A stretch of 64,000 nucleotides of DNA from Helicobacter himalayensis (GCF_001602095.1 NZ_CP014991.1:1364001-1428000); one strand, 5' to 3'. Counted from the stretch's first letter, positions 36,590-46,526 are shown. The notes: generated from the sequence alone by a model not told the origin. Program-made: numbers and translations.

Positions 36590-37783
36590 CTAAAGCCTCT
36601 CCACAATCGCCTTAGTATCACGCGCAATGACAAGCTCCTCATTTGTAGGCACAACGCACACTTTCACCTTAGAATCTGATGTAGAGATGATAGCCTCCTT
36701 GCCACACACTTTATTTGCCTCATTATCAAGCTTCACACCCAAAAAGTCCAAATGCTCCACAATCATACCGCGTATAAACTGCGCGTTTTCACCCACACCA
36801 GCGCAAAAGCTAATCGCATCAACGCCAATAAGCACCGCGCAAAATGAACCAATATATTTCACCACACGATACGCAAAAGCCGCACGCGCAAGCTTCGCGC
36901 GCTCATTTCCCTTCAAATCCGCATCAAGCAAATCCCTAAAATCACTCGAAATCCCAGAAATCCCCAAAACTCCAGATTTTTTATTCAAAATATTCACAAT
37001 CGCCTTAGTATTAAGCCCTTCCCTATCAGCAATGTAATCCAAAATCGCCGGGTCCAAATCCCCGCTCCTCGTCCCCATAATAAGCCCCTCAAGCGGTGTA
37101 AGTCCCATACTCGTATCAATACACTTGCCATTTTTAATCGCAGAAATCGATGAACCATTTCCAAGATGACAAACAATAATCTTAGAATTTTGCAAATCAA
37201 GCCCCAAAAATTCCGCTGTGCGCTGTGAGACATATTTATGACTTGTCCCGTGGAAGCCATATTTGCGCACCTTGTGCTTTTCATACCATTCATAAGGCAC
37301 GCCATACATAAAGGCTTTTGGCGGGATACTCTGATGAAATGCCGTGTCAAAAACCGCCACCATAGGTGTTTTTGGCATAATTTCGTGACAAGCTCTAATC
37401 CCCATTAAATGCGCAGGATTATGCAAAGGTGCGAGCGCAGAGCAATCATTAATATTTTTTATCACCTCATCATCAATAAGCACAGATTCTTTAAAGTATT
37501 CACCCCCATGCACAATCCTATGCCCCACCGCTGCAATCTCATCAAGCGTGCTAATCGTGCCAGAATCCGTGAGAGTTTTTAGCACAAGAGAAATCGCTTC
37601 TGAATGATTAAGAATGCGCGTTTCTTGCGTCTTTTTCACTCCATCTTTGCCCTTATACTGCAACACACTTCCTTCAATCCCTATCCTATCACAAATCCCA
37701 GATGCAAGGAGTTTCTCGGTATTTGCATCAATGAGCTGAAATTTTAATGACGAACTGCCACAATTTATAACTAGAATATTCAT
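36590..37783 (-). CDS. ackA: acetate kinase
   Basis: 397 residues, the normal length. It starts I-L-V-I-N-C-G-S-S-S-L-K-F, has G-H-R-I-V-H-G-G, the catalytic region V-F-D-T-A-F-H-Q-S, and H-L-G-N-G-S-S. It converts acetyl phosphate and ADP to acetate and ATP. The ATG at 37783 has AGGAG upstream. pta lies just upstream, giving the Pta-AckA pathway in one transcription direction. Confidence 0.97.
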   Translation of the reverse strand: MNILVINCGSSSLKFQLIDANTEKLLASGICDRIGIEGSVLQYKGKDGVKKTQETRILNHSEAISLVLKTLTDSGTISTLDEIAAVGHRIVHGGEYFKESVLIDDEVIKNINDCSALAPLHNPAHLMGIRACHEIMPKTPMVAVFDTAFHQSIPPKAFMYGVPYEWYEKHKVRKYGFHGTSHKYVSQRTAEFLGLDLQNSKIIVCHLGNGSSISAIKNGKCIDTSMGLTPLEGLIMGTRSGDLDPAILDYIADREGLNTKAIVNILNKKSGVLGISGISSDFRDLLDADLKGNERAKLARAAFAYRVVKYIGSFCAVLIGVDAISFCAGVGENAQFIRGMIVEHLDFLGVKLDNEANKVCGKEAIISTSDSKVKVCVVPTNEELVIARDTKAIVERL

Positions 37784-37807
37784 CTTTACTCCTTTAATAT
37801 ATCCTCT

Positions 37808-37864
37808 TTGTGCGAGCAAATCGCCTTTCGCCCTCGCTAAGGCTTCGCTTTCGCGCACATACTT
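37808..37864 (-). repeat. dispersed palindromic repeat between pta and ackA
   Basis: A copy of the tsaD-type repeat in reverse orientation (GTATGTGCGCG followed by alternating AGCGAAG-type words). It fills most of the pta-ackA gap. Confidence 0.65.
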
Positions 37865-37917
37865 AAAAACCTTTTTTGATACTTACAAAATGCCTACTGC
37901 TTGCAAAACTGATGATT

Positions 37918-38913
37918 TTACCGCACCGCTTGCAATGCTGTGATTGCCACCACGCCGACAATATCCTCTGCACTGCAACCTCGCGATAAATCATTCACCG
38001 GCGCGCTCAAGCCCTGCGTGATAGGACCATATGCCTGCGCCTTTGCTAAACGTTGCACAAGCTTGTAACCGATATTTCCAGAATCTAAATCCGGAAACAC
38101 AAGCACATTTGCCCTCCCAGCAACACTTGAACCTTTTGCCTTAGATTCTCCCACGCTTGGCACGATAGCCGCATCAAGTTGCAATTCCCCATCAAGCGCA
38201 AGCTCGGGGCTTAGTTTTTTTGCAAGTTGCGTGGCTTGCACCACCTTATCAACATCTGTATGCGAGGCACTGCCATAAGTTGAGTGGCTTAACATTCCCA
38301 CATAAGGCGTTTGTCCTAAAAGTGTTTGAAAGCTTTTTGCAGAATCTAGCGCGATATAGGCAAGCTCCTCACTGCTAGGATTCTGACAAAGTCCGCAATC
38401 TGCAAAAACAAAGCCCCCGTTATAGCCATATTCACAATCAGGCACAATCATAATAAAAAAACTTGAAACAATCTTAGAATCCTGCGCCTTGCCAATAATC
38501 TGCAAACTCGCGCGCAGCACATCAGAAGTCGCGTTGATAGCGCCTGCTACCATACCATCAGCCCTTTTACTTTTCACAAGCGCCACGCCAAAATACAGCG
38601 GATTCTTGAGTAATTCCGCAGCTTTTTGAGAATCCATCCCCTTATACTTGCGCAATTCCACAAAAAGCGCGATAAACTCCTCCAACAAGTTAGAATCTTC
38701 GCTATCCACAAACTCCGCCCGCGATAAATCCAGCCCCAAACTCTCCGCACGCTTTAACAACGTCTCTTTTTTCCCGATAAGAATAATCTTTGCAAAATCT
38801 TCTTGCAGGACTAAATGCGCGGCTTTAAGCGTACGCTCATCGCTACTTTCAGGCAAAACGATTGTTTTTTTCGCCCCCTTAGCTCGTGCCTTGAATGCTT
38901 CTAAAATCTCCAT
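37918..38913 (-). CDS. pta: phosphate acetyltransferase (short form)
   Basis: 331 residues, the size of a stand-alone PTA catalytic domain without N-terminal regulatory domains. Recognised by V-L-P-E-S-S-D-E-R-T, S-H-S-T-Y-G-S-A and V-F-P-D-L-D-S-G-N-I-G-Y-K. It interconverts acetyl-CoA and acetyl phosphate. The ATG at 38913 follows GGAGG. Upstream, hypA is divergent. Confidence 0.95.
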   Translation of the reverse strand: MEILEAFKARAKGAKKTIVLPESSDERTLKAAHLVLQEDFAKIILIGKKETLLKRAESLGLDLSRAEFVDSEDSNLLEEFIALFVELRKYKGMDSQKAAELLKNPLYFGVALVKSKRADGMVAGAINATSDVLRASLQIIGKAQDSKIVSSFFIMIVPDCEYGYNGGFVFADCGLCQNPSSEELAYIALDSAKSFQTLLGQTPYVGMLSHSTYGSASHTDVDKVVQATQLAKKLSPELALDGELQLDAAIVPSVGESKAKGSSVAGRANVLVFPDLDSGNIGYKLVQRLAKAQAYGPITQGLSAPVNDLSRGCSAEDIVGVVAITALQAVR

Positions 38914-39084
38914 TTTTCCCTCCTTAATCAAAACCTTTCTACATACTAAGCTAGCTAAATTAACGCTAATTAGGTTTATTTGTCTTAAAAGCTAAGTTTG
39001 GCAGTTTTTACACAATACGCCAAAAACTCGCTAGAATCTGCAAATATAAAAATTTCTGAAATAACCTTGCTAAAGGACTTTACA

Positions 39085-39426
39085 ATGCACGAACTCGCCA
39101 TAATTCAAGATTTGCTTTTAGTATGTGAAAAAAATGCGCAGGAAAATAACGCAACAAAGATTCTCAAAATCGAGCTAAAAGTGGGACGTCTCAGTGGCGT
39201 TGAAGCACATTATTTACAGAGGGCGTTTGAAGGTTTTAAGAGTGAAGCACTTTTTAGTCAAGCTGAACTTATTATTGAAATCGAAGATGTGCAAATACAA
39301 TGCAATCAATGCGGTTTTGAAGGTGTGCTTTTGCAAAATCATTTTCTCTGTCCGCAATGCCACTCGCAAAATCTCCATACAACCGCCGGTGAAGAGCTCT
39401 ATCTTATGCGCCTTGAGATGTGCTAA
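39085..39426 (+). CDS. hypA: hydrogenase/urease nickel-insertion protein HypA
   Basis: 113 residues. The N-terminal M-H-E is the nickel site; the zinc site is C-N-Q-C and C-P-Q-C in the C-terminal half. HypA works with HypB to load nickel into [NiFe]-hydrogenase and, in Helicobacter, urease. AAAGGA precedes the ATG at 39085. It converges with moaC eight bases away. Confidence 0.95.
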   Translation: MHELAIIQDLLLVCEKNAQENNATKILKIELKVGRLSGVEAHYLQRAFEGFKSEALFSQAELIIEIEDVQIQCNQCGFEGVLLQNHFLCPQCHSQNLHTTAGEELYLMRLEMC

Positions 39427-39434
39427 AAGCGCAC

Positions 39435-39911
39435 TTAACACTCAAAACTAAAATCTCCGCTTTTGCCACCGCGTTTTTGTTCTAAATGAATATCGCTAAT
39501 AAGCATTTTTTTATCAATTGCTTTTAGCATATCATAAATGGTTAAAAGTCCTATGCTCACGCTATGAAGCGCTTCCATTTCAACGCCGGTTTTGCCCTCG
39601 CATTTTACCAATGCTTCTACTCTAAGCGCGCATTCAGATTCAAGCGGGTGAATGGTCACTTCGATTTTGCTTAAAAATAGCGGGTGGCACATAGGGATTG
39701 CTTGAGCGGTATTTTTAGCCGCCATAATTGCCGCGATTATAGCGGTTTGTATCACAGGACCTTTTTTGGCAGTGTTTTGCATCACGGCTTCATAAGCTTC
39801 TTTGCTTAGGGTGATTTTCCCGCTTGCAAGCGCCTCACGTGTGGTTATGGACTTTTGGCTGACATCTACCATATTTGGATTATTGCGCTCATTAATGTGC
39901 GTAAGTGGCAT
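39435..39911 (-). CDS. moaC: cyclic pyranopterin monophosphate synthase MoaC
   Basis: 158 residues with M-V-D-V-S-Q-K near the start, I-P-M-C-H-P-L and the active-site segment K-T-G-V-E-M-E-A-L. It is the second step of molybdenum cofactor synthesis. The ATG at 39911 with GGAGG just upstream is chosen over the longer frame. Confidence 0.96.
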   Translation of the reverse strand: MPLTHINERNNPNMVDVSQKSITTREALASGKITLSKEAYEAVMQNTAKKGPVIQTAIIAAIMAAKNTAQAIPMCHPLFLSKIEVTIHPLESECALRVEALVKCEGKTGVEMEALHSVSIGLLTIYDMLKAIDKKMLISDIHLEQKRGGKSGDFSFEC

Positions 39912-39974
39912 ATTTCCTCCCTCTCCCACTTTTTTGGGGTTACTAAATTTGCTAAATTTTCCGCATTGTAGCAT

Positions 39975-40372
39975 TTCTTAAATTAAGAATCTAAAACCAC
40001 CAAACAGCGTTACAGAATCTTAGAATCTAAGCCTCTAAAACGCGCCGAGTATGCACGCGTAGCGGAGCTTACAAGGGGCTCTTGTAAGTGATACAATCTA
40101 AAGGAATAGATTCTAATTCTAAAGCTAAGATATTAAGATTCTTCGCTTGTGCTCAGAATGACAAAAAATAAGGCTTGTTATATTAACCTCTCTCTTTGTC
40201 ATTCTGAGCCTTTAGGCGAAGATTCTAAGATTCTCCAAACAGCGTTGCAGAATCTTAGAATCTCATCAACCAAAACGCGTTGAGTGTGTGCGCGAAGCGG
40301 AGCTGAAGCGGGATTCACTCCCGCGTAAGCGATACAATTTAATGGAATAGAATCTGAAACGCGCAAAACTCT
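39975..40372. repeat. intergenic block of dispersed repeats
   Basis: No gene seen. Two palindromic-repeat copies (40041-40113, 40275-40355) flank two facing copies of the GTCATTCTGAG/GAAGAATC repeat (40140-40235). Short ATCTTAGAATCTAAG-type words recur. It is one of the densest repeat clusters in the window. Confidence 0.75.
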
Positions 40373-41428
40373 CTAGCAGCCAAAAAATGCCTTCTCTTGC
40401 GCACTAATTTCAATCTGTCCGCTTAGGTAAAAATATTTTCTTAGCACCAAAAGCGCTAGCGCGTGTTCGATTTTGGGGTTGAAAAACTGCGCGCAAAACT
40501 CATTGGCGTTTTGGATAATCTCTTTTGCACGTGCAGGGTTAGCTTTGTAATATTCTACAATCTCTTCCACATCTTCATACTCATCACTAATGCGCACATA
40601 ATGCACTCCTGATTCAAGCTTGCCCTCCATAAACCAAGTTTCAAACTTCATTTTTGGGCTTAAACACAGCGAGTTTGAGCTTAAAATCCATTTTAAATTG
40701 CTCGCAACATCATTGCCCTCTAAACTTAACAAAAATTTATAAGGCAAATGCGCTTCTTTGCTTACTTTGGACTTATAAAATTGTGGCAAAGCCTCTTTTT
40801 TGCCCGTGTGGGCGACATCACAAAATGGTGCGTGAAAAAATTTTTCTAAAAATTTGATTCTATGTTGCTGATAGGCTGCCCCGCGGAAAAAGAGAATATC
40901 ACGCTTAGATTCAAAAGGAATGGAATCTTTTACAAACGCAAAATGCCTGTCTTTATCAAGCTTCAAAAGCACCGAGTTTTTGGAAATATCGCCAAAGTCC
41001 GCTATGGGACGCGATTTTGTAATGGCTGGCTTTTGCAAATAATAATTCACATCACCAAACGCGCAACCTATCAAAAGCCCACGCGTAAAATAGCGGCTAA
41101 ACTCATAGCCATCATAATAATACGCGCTGAAGTAATGCCCCCTATACGCGTCTTTGAGCAAAGAGATTTTGGGAGATTCTATCCTAAAAGGCGAGTTTGC
41201 TAGTGATGGGGTGGGGCAGTTAGCATTTTGCAAGCTAAAAGGCGCGCTTAATTTGCAATAATAGCGCACGCGCGCTTGCATAGATTCTAAAGTCGCAGAA
41301 TCAAACTCCCAAATACTCGCAATTTCGCGCTCTAAATTGAGCAAAAAACTTGGCGTTAGCATTCTGCCAATGCCCTTGAGATTGTAAAGAAATTTCGATT
41401 CCACAGCAATCCTTAAATATTCTTGCAA
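40373..41428 (-). CDS. GT90/CAP10-like glycosyltransferase
   Basis: 351 residues. The segments L-F-F-R-G-A-A-Y, H-L-P-Y-K-F-L-L-S-L-E-G-N-D and S-P-K-M-K-F-E-T-W-F match the CAP10/GT90 fold found in lipopolysaccharide core enzymes of Helicobacter and Pasteurellaceae. It likely adds a hexose to LPS core. The sugar is unknown. It is not tract-controlled. The ATG at 41428 is the first in the frame. Confidence 0.78.
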   Translation of the reverse strand: MQEYLRIAVESKFLYNLKGIGRMLTPSFLLNLEREIASIWEFDSATLESMQARVRYYCKLSAPFSLQNANCPTPSLANSPFRIESPKISLLKDAYRGHYFSAYYYDGYEFSRYFTRGLLIGCAFGDVNYYLQKPAITKSRPIADFGDISKNSVLLKLDKDRHFAFVKDSIPFESKRDILFFRGAAYQQHRIKFLEKFFHAPFCDVAHTGKKEALPQFYKSKVSKEAHLPYKFLLSLEGNDVASNLKWILSSNSLCLSPKMKFETWFMEGKLESGVHYVRISDEYEDVEEIVEYYKANPARAKEIIQNANEFCAQFFNPKIEHALALLVLRKYFYLSGQIEISAQEKAFFGC

Positions 41429-41452
41429 AATTTTTGCACGGTATTTTACCTT

Positions 41453-41659
41453 TTAACTATGCAAAAACTCATTGCTTTGCAATTTATTTTCTTTCAATGC
41501 GGATTGCGTCTGGGTTAAAATGTGCAAATGTCTCTCTTTGAGGCTTAAAACAATCTCTTTGATCTTTGCAAAATCCTGCATCTCTAACTGCAATAATGCT
41601 TGTGTGTTTATTTTAAGGTTTGTGAAATTGTTTAGATTCTGAAGTTCGTCATCGCTCAT
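41453..41659 (-). CDS. small coiled-coil hypothetical protein
   Basis: 68 residues, largely helical and charged, with many Leu and Gln residues and no Cys. It starts M-S-D-D-E-L at 41659. Not recognised. It lies close upstream of the GT90 gene on the same strand, so they may be co-transcribed. Confidence 0.5.
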   Translation of the reverse strand: MSDDELQNLNNFTNLKINTQALLQLEMQDFAKIKEIVLSLKERHLHILTQTQSALKENKLQSNEFLHS

Positions 41660-41821
41660 GTATTCTCCCAATCAGTGTGATTCAAAGCCTGCGATTATAA
41701 TTGCATTTTTATAAATTTAAACTTAATTTATATTCTTATGAGTATTTTTTATAATATTAATATACTCTTAAGAGTATATTTTAAGTTTAACAATGGAATG
41801 CTTTTTGCTAAAAAGTTGCGT

Positions 41822-42037
41822 ATGGAAAAAAGAGAATTTAAAGTTTTGCTTGCGCGTGCTAAATTATCCCAAAAAGATTTCGCACAAATGGTTGGAATAA
41901 ACCCACAGAGCGTGAATAATTGGGGGTGCAGCAAGGAGTTTCCCTACTGGGTGAAAAGCTATTTGGAGAATTACATTGAGCTTTTGGGTTATCGCGATTT
42001 AAAAGCGCGCCTCAAAGAAGCAGGTATTTGCTCGTAA
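41822..42037 (+). CDS. small helix-turn-helix protein
   Basis: 71 residues with one helix-turn-helix: A-K-L-S-Q-K-D-F-A-Q-M-V-G-I-N-P-Q-S-V-N, like XRE/Cro domains. Such short single-domain regulators are common in Helicobacter. The ATG at 41822 fits the domain; the extended upstream frame is AT-rich and unlikely. Target unknown. Confidence 0.7.
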   Translation: MEKREFKVLLARAKLSQKDFAQMVGINPQSVNNWGCSKEFPYWVKSYLENYIELLGYRDLKARLKEAGICS

Positions 42038-42084
42038 AAATGCTAAAATACGCACGCAAAAAGTAAGACTATCGGGGAGTTTCT

Positions 42085-42375
42085 ATGATTTATATGTTAG
42101 AATACGACACTTCGATTTTAGAGCTTGTGTTGTATGCGCTTAACTCTCAAGGTTTGAAAGCAAAAGGATGTTCAAAAGTTAAAGATTTTAAAGACACCCT
42201 CAAACAAAGCCTGCCTCAAATTGTGATTCTAAATGTCTGGGGTTGCAGCGCGCAATCACGCACACTTGACATACATATAAAGACCCTGCGTCAAAAGCTA
42301 GGAATCTGGGGGCAAAAAATCAAAACAATCCACGACGTTGGCTACAAACTAGAATCCAAAACAAGCGCACAATGA
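42085..42375 (+). CDS. collapsed OmpR/PhoB-type response regulator
   Basis: 96 residues instead of about 225. The first 50 residues are the start of a receiver domain (I-Y-M-L-E-Y-D-T-S-I-L-E-L). They run straight into the end of a winged helix (R-T-L-D-I-H-I-K-T-L-R-Q-K-L, V-G-Y-K-L-E). The phosphoacceptor Asp segment is I-L-N-V-W-G, so Asp is missing, as is most of the DNA-binding domain's first half. It looks like an in-frame internal deletion. It overlaps the kinase gene by four bases, so it may survive as a translational leader. GGGGAG precedes the ATG. Confidence 0.75.
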   Translation: MIYMLEYDTSILELVLYALNSQGLKAKGCSKVKDFKDTLKQSLPQIVILNVWGCSAQSRTLDIHIKTLRQKLGIWGQKIKTIHDVGYKLESKTSAQ

Positions 42376-44042
42376 ATACAAAGATTTTTTTAGCGATTTT
42401 TCTTACAAGTGCGCTGTTTTTAGGGCTTGCAAATGCCTTTATGCTTTTTATTTTAGAATCCTCTCTTAAAAAACAAACTTTTCAAGAGCTTGAAAATCAA
42501 GCGCGCAATATCGAGCCATTTTTAGAATCTGTGCTTGAAAAGAAACTCACAATCCCGCCTTACCGACTAAGCGTGATTAGTCAAGATGGCGCGGTTATTT
42601 ATGACACGGAGTTTGCGCTATTTCCTTCAAAACTTGAAAATCACAAATCTAGGGAGGAAGTAGCACAAGCCTTAGAATCCAAAGAAGGGCGCAGTATGCG
42701 CTACTCTCATAGCAATAAGAGTGATATGCTCTATTTTGCAAAGCGCGTGAGTTTAAAAGATACGAATTATATTTTGCGTCTAGCTTTGGCAAAAAGTAAT
42801 ATTTATGCGCTGATTGCGGAGTTTGCGCCTTATTTTGGAATTGAGATTCTAAGCGCGCTTGTGTTGTGCTTTTTTATCGCAAGGATTCTTACGCGTGCAA
42901 TTATTAAGCCCTTAAAAAATTTCAATGCAACAAACACTAAGCAAAAAGCGCCATACAGGGAATTAAACCCATTTGTCGAGATGATTAAATCCCAACACAA
43001 GCTTTTAAAAAACCAACTCAAAGGCTTAAAACAAAAACAAATACAAATGCTCACTCTCACGCAAAATATGAACGAAGGGCTTATGCTATTAAACAAAAAT
43101 GGCAAAGTTTTGCTTACAAATAGTGCGCTGCAAGGGTATTTGGGCGAGATTACTAGTGATATTGACAAAATGCAAGAAAGCCCAGCAATGCAGCAAATTT
43201 TGCACGATATGGCGGAGTTTAAAAAAATTAAAAAACCCACCCAGCGCACACATACGCTCACACTACAAAATAAAGAATGTGAGATTCTCATCGTGCCAAT
43301 TTATGCAAAAAATAAATTTAAAGGACTTATTGCTTTTGTGCGTGATATGGGTTTGCAAGCTCAAGCACAAGCCTTACGCAGGGAATTTAGCGCAAATGTT
43401 ACGCACGAGCTCAAAACACCTTTAAGCGTGATTTTAGCAAGCAGTGAAATGATGCAAAATAACCTCATCGCGCAGGCTGATTTCCCGCAATTTGTGGAAA
43501 AAATCCAAAAAGAAGCCACAAAACTTTTGGCAATGATAAATGAGATTCTCAAACTTTCTTTTCTTGATGAAGGGCAAGCAGAAGTGCAAAAAACGCGCAT
43601 TAATCTTAAGATACTTGCCGAAAATGTCCTCAAGCGCCTTGAGCTTCCAGCGCAAAAGCAACACATAAACTTGCGCGCAAAACTCAAGGAATGCTTTGTA
43701 ATGGGAAATAACGTGCTTTTAGAAGATATGATTTATAATCTCTGCGAAAATGCCATTAAATACAACCATAAAAAAGGCTTCGTGCAACTGCGTATCGAGC
43801 AAAAAGATTCTTTTGTGTATGTGAGTGTCAAGGATAATGGCAGTGGGATTCCAAAGGAATCTTTAGAGCGCGTTTTTGAGCGCTTTTACTGCGTAGATAA
43901 AAGTCGGAGCAAACAGCTTGGTGGCAGTGGGCTTGGGCTTTCCATTGTGAAATCTATCGCAAAATTCCATAATGCAACAATTAGGCTTTCTAGCACGTTT
44001 GGCAAGGGAAGCGAGTTTGTGGTGACTTTTCACGCAGTATAA
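42372..44042 (+). CDS. PhoR-like sensor histidine kinase
   Basis: 556 residues: TM1 about 5-27, periplasmic sensor, TM2 about 140-165, a PAS-like middle region, then H box V-T-H-E-L-K-T-P (about 342), N box N-L-C-E-N-A-I-K-Y-N, G1 D-N-G-S-G-I-P and G2 G-G-S-G-L-G-L-S. All catalytic boxes are intact although its partner regulator is collapsed, so it either signals to another regulator or is orphaned. The signal is unknown. Confidence 0.9.
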   Translation: MNTKIFLAIFLTSALFLGLANAFMLFILESSLKKQTFQELENQARNIEPFLESVLEKKLTIPPYRLSVISQDGAVIYDTEFALFPSKLENHKSREEVAQALESKEGRSMRYSHSNKSDMLYFAKRVSLKDTNYILRLALAKSNIYALIAEFAPYFGIEILSALVLCFFIARILTRAIIKPLKNFNATNTKQKAPYRELNPFVEMIKSQHKLLKNQLKGLKQKQIQMLTLTQNMNEGLMLLNKNGKVLLTNSALQGYLGEITSDIDKMQESPAMQQILHDMAEFKKIKKPTQRTHTLTLQNKECEILIVPIYAKNKFKGLIAFVRDMGLQAQAQALRREFSANVTHELKTPLSVILASSEMMQNNLIAQADFPQFVEKIQKEATKLLAMINEILKLSFLDEGQAEVQKTRINLKILAENVLKRLELPAQKQHINLRAKLKECFVMGNNVLLEDMIYNLCENAIKYNHKKGFVQLRIEQKDSFVYVSVKDNGSGIPKESLERVFERFYCVDKSRSKQLGGSGLGLSIVKSIAKFHNATIRLSSTFGKGSEFVVTFHAV

Positions 44043-44092
44043 ATTTTGTCATCAATGGATTTTTCATTTCTTTTAATTCCTCACAAACTTTT

Positions 44093-44109
44093 TGGAATAA
44101 AACTTGCTT
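44093..44109 (+). promoter_or_regulatory. sigma-54 promoter of flgE
   Basis: TTGGAATAAAACTTGCT has GG at 44095-44096 and GC at 44107-44108 with exactly ten bases between, the RpoN -24/-12 pattern. It lies about 38 bases before the flgE ATG. Hook genes in Helicobacter belong to the RpoN/FlgR class. Confidence 0.88.
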
Positions 44110-44146
44110 TTTAGCTAGATATCAAATTCGCTTCGAAAGGATAACT

Positions 44147-46300
44147 ATGCTAAAGTCGTTGTGGTCTGGTGTGAGCGGTATGCAAGCTCACCAAATCGCC
44201 CTAGATGTTGAGAGCAACAACATTGCCAATGTCAATACCGTGGGCTTTAAATATTCACGCGCGTCATTTGTGGATATGCTCTCCCAAGTGAAGCTTATCG
44301 CGACTTCACCATACAAAAACGGCTTGGGTGGGCAAAATGACTTCTCCATTGGGCTTGGTGTGGGCGTAGATGCTACGACAAAGGTATTTTCGCAAGGTAA
44401 CACGCAAAATACAGATGTAAAAACAGATATTGCAATTGAGGGTGATGGGTTTTTTATCATCAGTCCAGATCGTGGCACCACGCATAATTACACGAGGAAT
44501 GGCGAGTTTCTCTTTGACGCAAATGGGAATCTTGTCACCACAGGTGGCTATGTCGTGCAAGGGTGGGTGCGCGATACACTAGATAGCGCCAATACCGCAC
44601 AAATGACTGAATTTGACTTTTTTAGAGTGGATAATACGGGTCCAGTGCGCAATATCCAAATCGACCCCGGAATGGTAATGCCAGCGCGCTCAACGACAAG
44701 TGTAACCCTGCGTGCAAATCTCAATGCCGGCAGGCATACTGAAAGTGTGGCGGATATTGCTACGCTTGATTCTACGACGATTACAGCATCTGATGGCACA
44801 GCGCCTGTGTATGATTCTAGAGGGCGTTTGGCACAGGTGGCGGAGGATTTTGGCGTGCTATTTAATGGTGATGGCGATGCGTTTAATCTAAACGAGAATC
44901 AAGGTATTTGGGTGAGCTACAAAACTTCAGTGATTAGAAATCAAGTCGAAAACACGCAAGAAGTTAGCACTATCGGCGTAAATGGCGAAAATATCAGCTT
45001 TAGCAATAACTCTACGATGACAGGCATTAGCTCACTTGTCGCAGCGCAAAACGCTATCAACTCTTACCGCGATAAAACAGGTGTTGAAGCCTATGTCGAT
45101 GCAGGAATGTTGCGCTTAGAGAATAAAAACCAGCTTGATGGGGGCGAAAAACTCAAAAATGTCAGAATCACCGCCGGTGGCACAGGCGTATTTGCAAACT
45201 TTGTAGAGGGCGAAGAGGATATTACAGCCTTTAGATACCGCTACACAAAATCAAGTGACGCAGATTCTACCACAGGGCAATTTAGGACGACTGAGGATTT
45301 ACGCGCGCTTATGCAATATGATGCAAATATGATTAAAAATCCAGAAAAGCAATACCACGAAAGCACTGCCAGCGTGTCAGTAGTAGTCAATAAGTATGGT
45401 ATGCTTGAAATGCAAAACAAAGATGATGAAGATGATGAAGTGCGTAACCTTAATATTTATGTAAGCGCGCACGCTTCAGGACTTATCACAAGTAATGTGT
45501 TGTTTAAAGACACGATGAAAGCGCTTAATACCTCATCATTTATCGAAGGTGGTGCGGCAATCGCTTCAGGCAAAATTAACAAAACAACGCATAGCACGAG
45601 CGTTGATGTTGTTGATAGTTTGGGAAGTAAGCATAACTTGCGCTTTGAATTTTGGAAAACAGGCGATGCGGAATGGAGCTTTAGAGCCATAGTCCCGGAG
45701 CCGGCGCAGTTTGTAGGTGGCTCGGCAACAAGACCCAATGTTTTTGAAGGCGGAAGGGCAACATTTAATAGCGACGGAAGTTTGGCAGGTATGAATCCGC
45801 CAATTGTCCAAATTGATCCAAAAAATGGCTCAAATCCGCAGAGAATCGAGCTAAAATTTGGGACAAATCAAAGTTTTGGCGGACTTACTAGCGTAGATAA
45901 AATTTCAGAAACCTACGCAATCAACCAAAATGGCTACCAAGCGGGTGATTTAATGGATATACGCTTTGATTCTAATGGCTCACTTTTGGGCGCATTTAGC
46001 AATGGTAAGTCAATCGCACTCGCACAAGTCGCACTTGCAAACTTCGCTAACAATAGTGGTTTGCAAGCAGAAGGCGGAAATGTATTCTCACGCACAGGAA
46101 ACTCCGGCGAGCCAATGGTAGGTGCTGCAAATACCGGTAGACGTGGTGGTGTAAGCGGTAGTAAGCTAGAGATGAGCAATGTGGATTTAAGTCGCAGTTT
46201 GACGCAGCTCATTGTCGTGCAGAGAGGATTCCAAGCTAATTCAAAGGCGGTAACAACCTCAGACCAGATTCTTAACACTTTGCTAAACTTGAAGCAATAA
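44147..46300 (+). CDS. flgE: flagellar hook protein FlgE
   Basis: 717 residues, the long Helicobacter/Campylobacter form. The N-terminus M-L-K-S-L-W-S-G-V-S-G-M-Q-A-H-Q and segment N-N-I-A-N-V-N-T-V-G-F-K form the D0 helix; the C-terminus Q-R-G-F-Q-A-N-S-K closes the rod-like domain. It builds the hook outside the cell after type III export. AAAGGA precedes the ATG, with a sigma-54 promoter just upstream. No other flagellar gene adjoins. Confidence 0.97.
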   Translation: MLKSLWSGVSGMQAHQIALDVESNNIANVNTVGFKYSRASFVDMLSQVKLIATSPYKNGLGGQNDFSIGLGVGVDATTKVFSQGNTQNTDVKTDIAIEGDGFFIISPDRGTTHNYTRNGEFLFDANGNLVTTGGYVVQGWVRDTLDSANTAQMTEFDFFRVDNTGPVRNIQIDPGMVMPARSTTSVTLRANLNAGRHTESVADIATLDSTTITASDGTAPVYDSRGRLAQVAEDFGVLFNGDGDAFNLNENQGIWVSYKTSVIRNQVENTQEVSTIGVNGENISFSNNSTMTGISSLVAAQNAINSYRDKTGVEAYVDAGMLRLENKNQLDGGEKLKNVRITAGGTGVFANFVEGEEDITAFRYRYTKSSDADSTTGQFRTTEDLRALMQYDANMIKNPEKQYHESTASVSVVVNKYGMLEMQNKDDEDDEVRNLNIYVSAHASGLITSNVLFKDTMKALNTSSFIEGGAAIASGKINKTTHSTSVDVVDSLGSKHNLRFEFWKTGDAEWSFRAIVPEPAQFVGGSATRPNVFEGGRATFNSDGSLAGMNPPIVQIDPKNGSNPQRIELKFGTNQSFGGLTSVDKISETYAINQNGYQAGDLMDIRFDSNGSLLGAFSNGKSIALAQVALANFANNSGLQAEGGNVFSRTGNSGEPMVGAANTGRRGGVSGSKLEMSNVDLSRSLTQLIVVQRGFQANSKAVTTSDQILNTLLNLKQ

Positions 46301-46526
46301 TTTGGTTCATTAATCACGCGGGGTATTCCCGCACTCTTCCTACTCTACTCCAAAAATTACTAACTTGTAACAAAAAAGCGAAATCTTAAGCGAAAACTTC
46401 TAAATCTTTACGCTTTAAAATCGTAGTTGTGGTAGTCTAAAGACTATGCGCTTAGTGCTATGGGTCAAAACACTCAAAATACAAGCAAAAATTTCACAAT
46501 TAAACAATTAAAGGGAGAGGTGGGAA

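Noticed and set aside
46318-46332. Terminator after flgE
   Set aside because: The GCGGG-GTATT-CCCGC hairpin has no T run and resembles the stem of the dispersed repeat, so termination is not supported.
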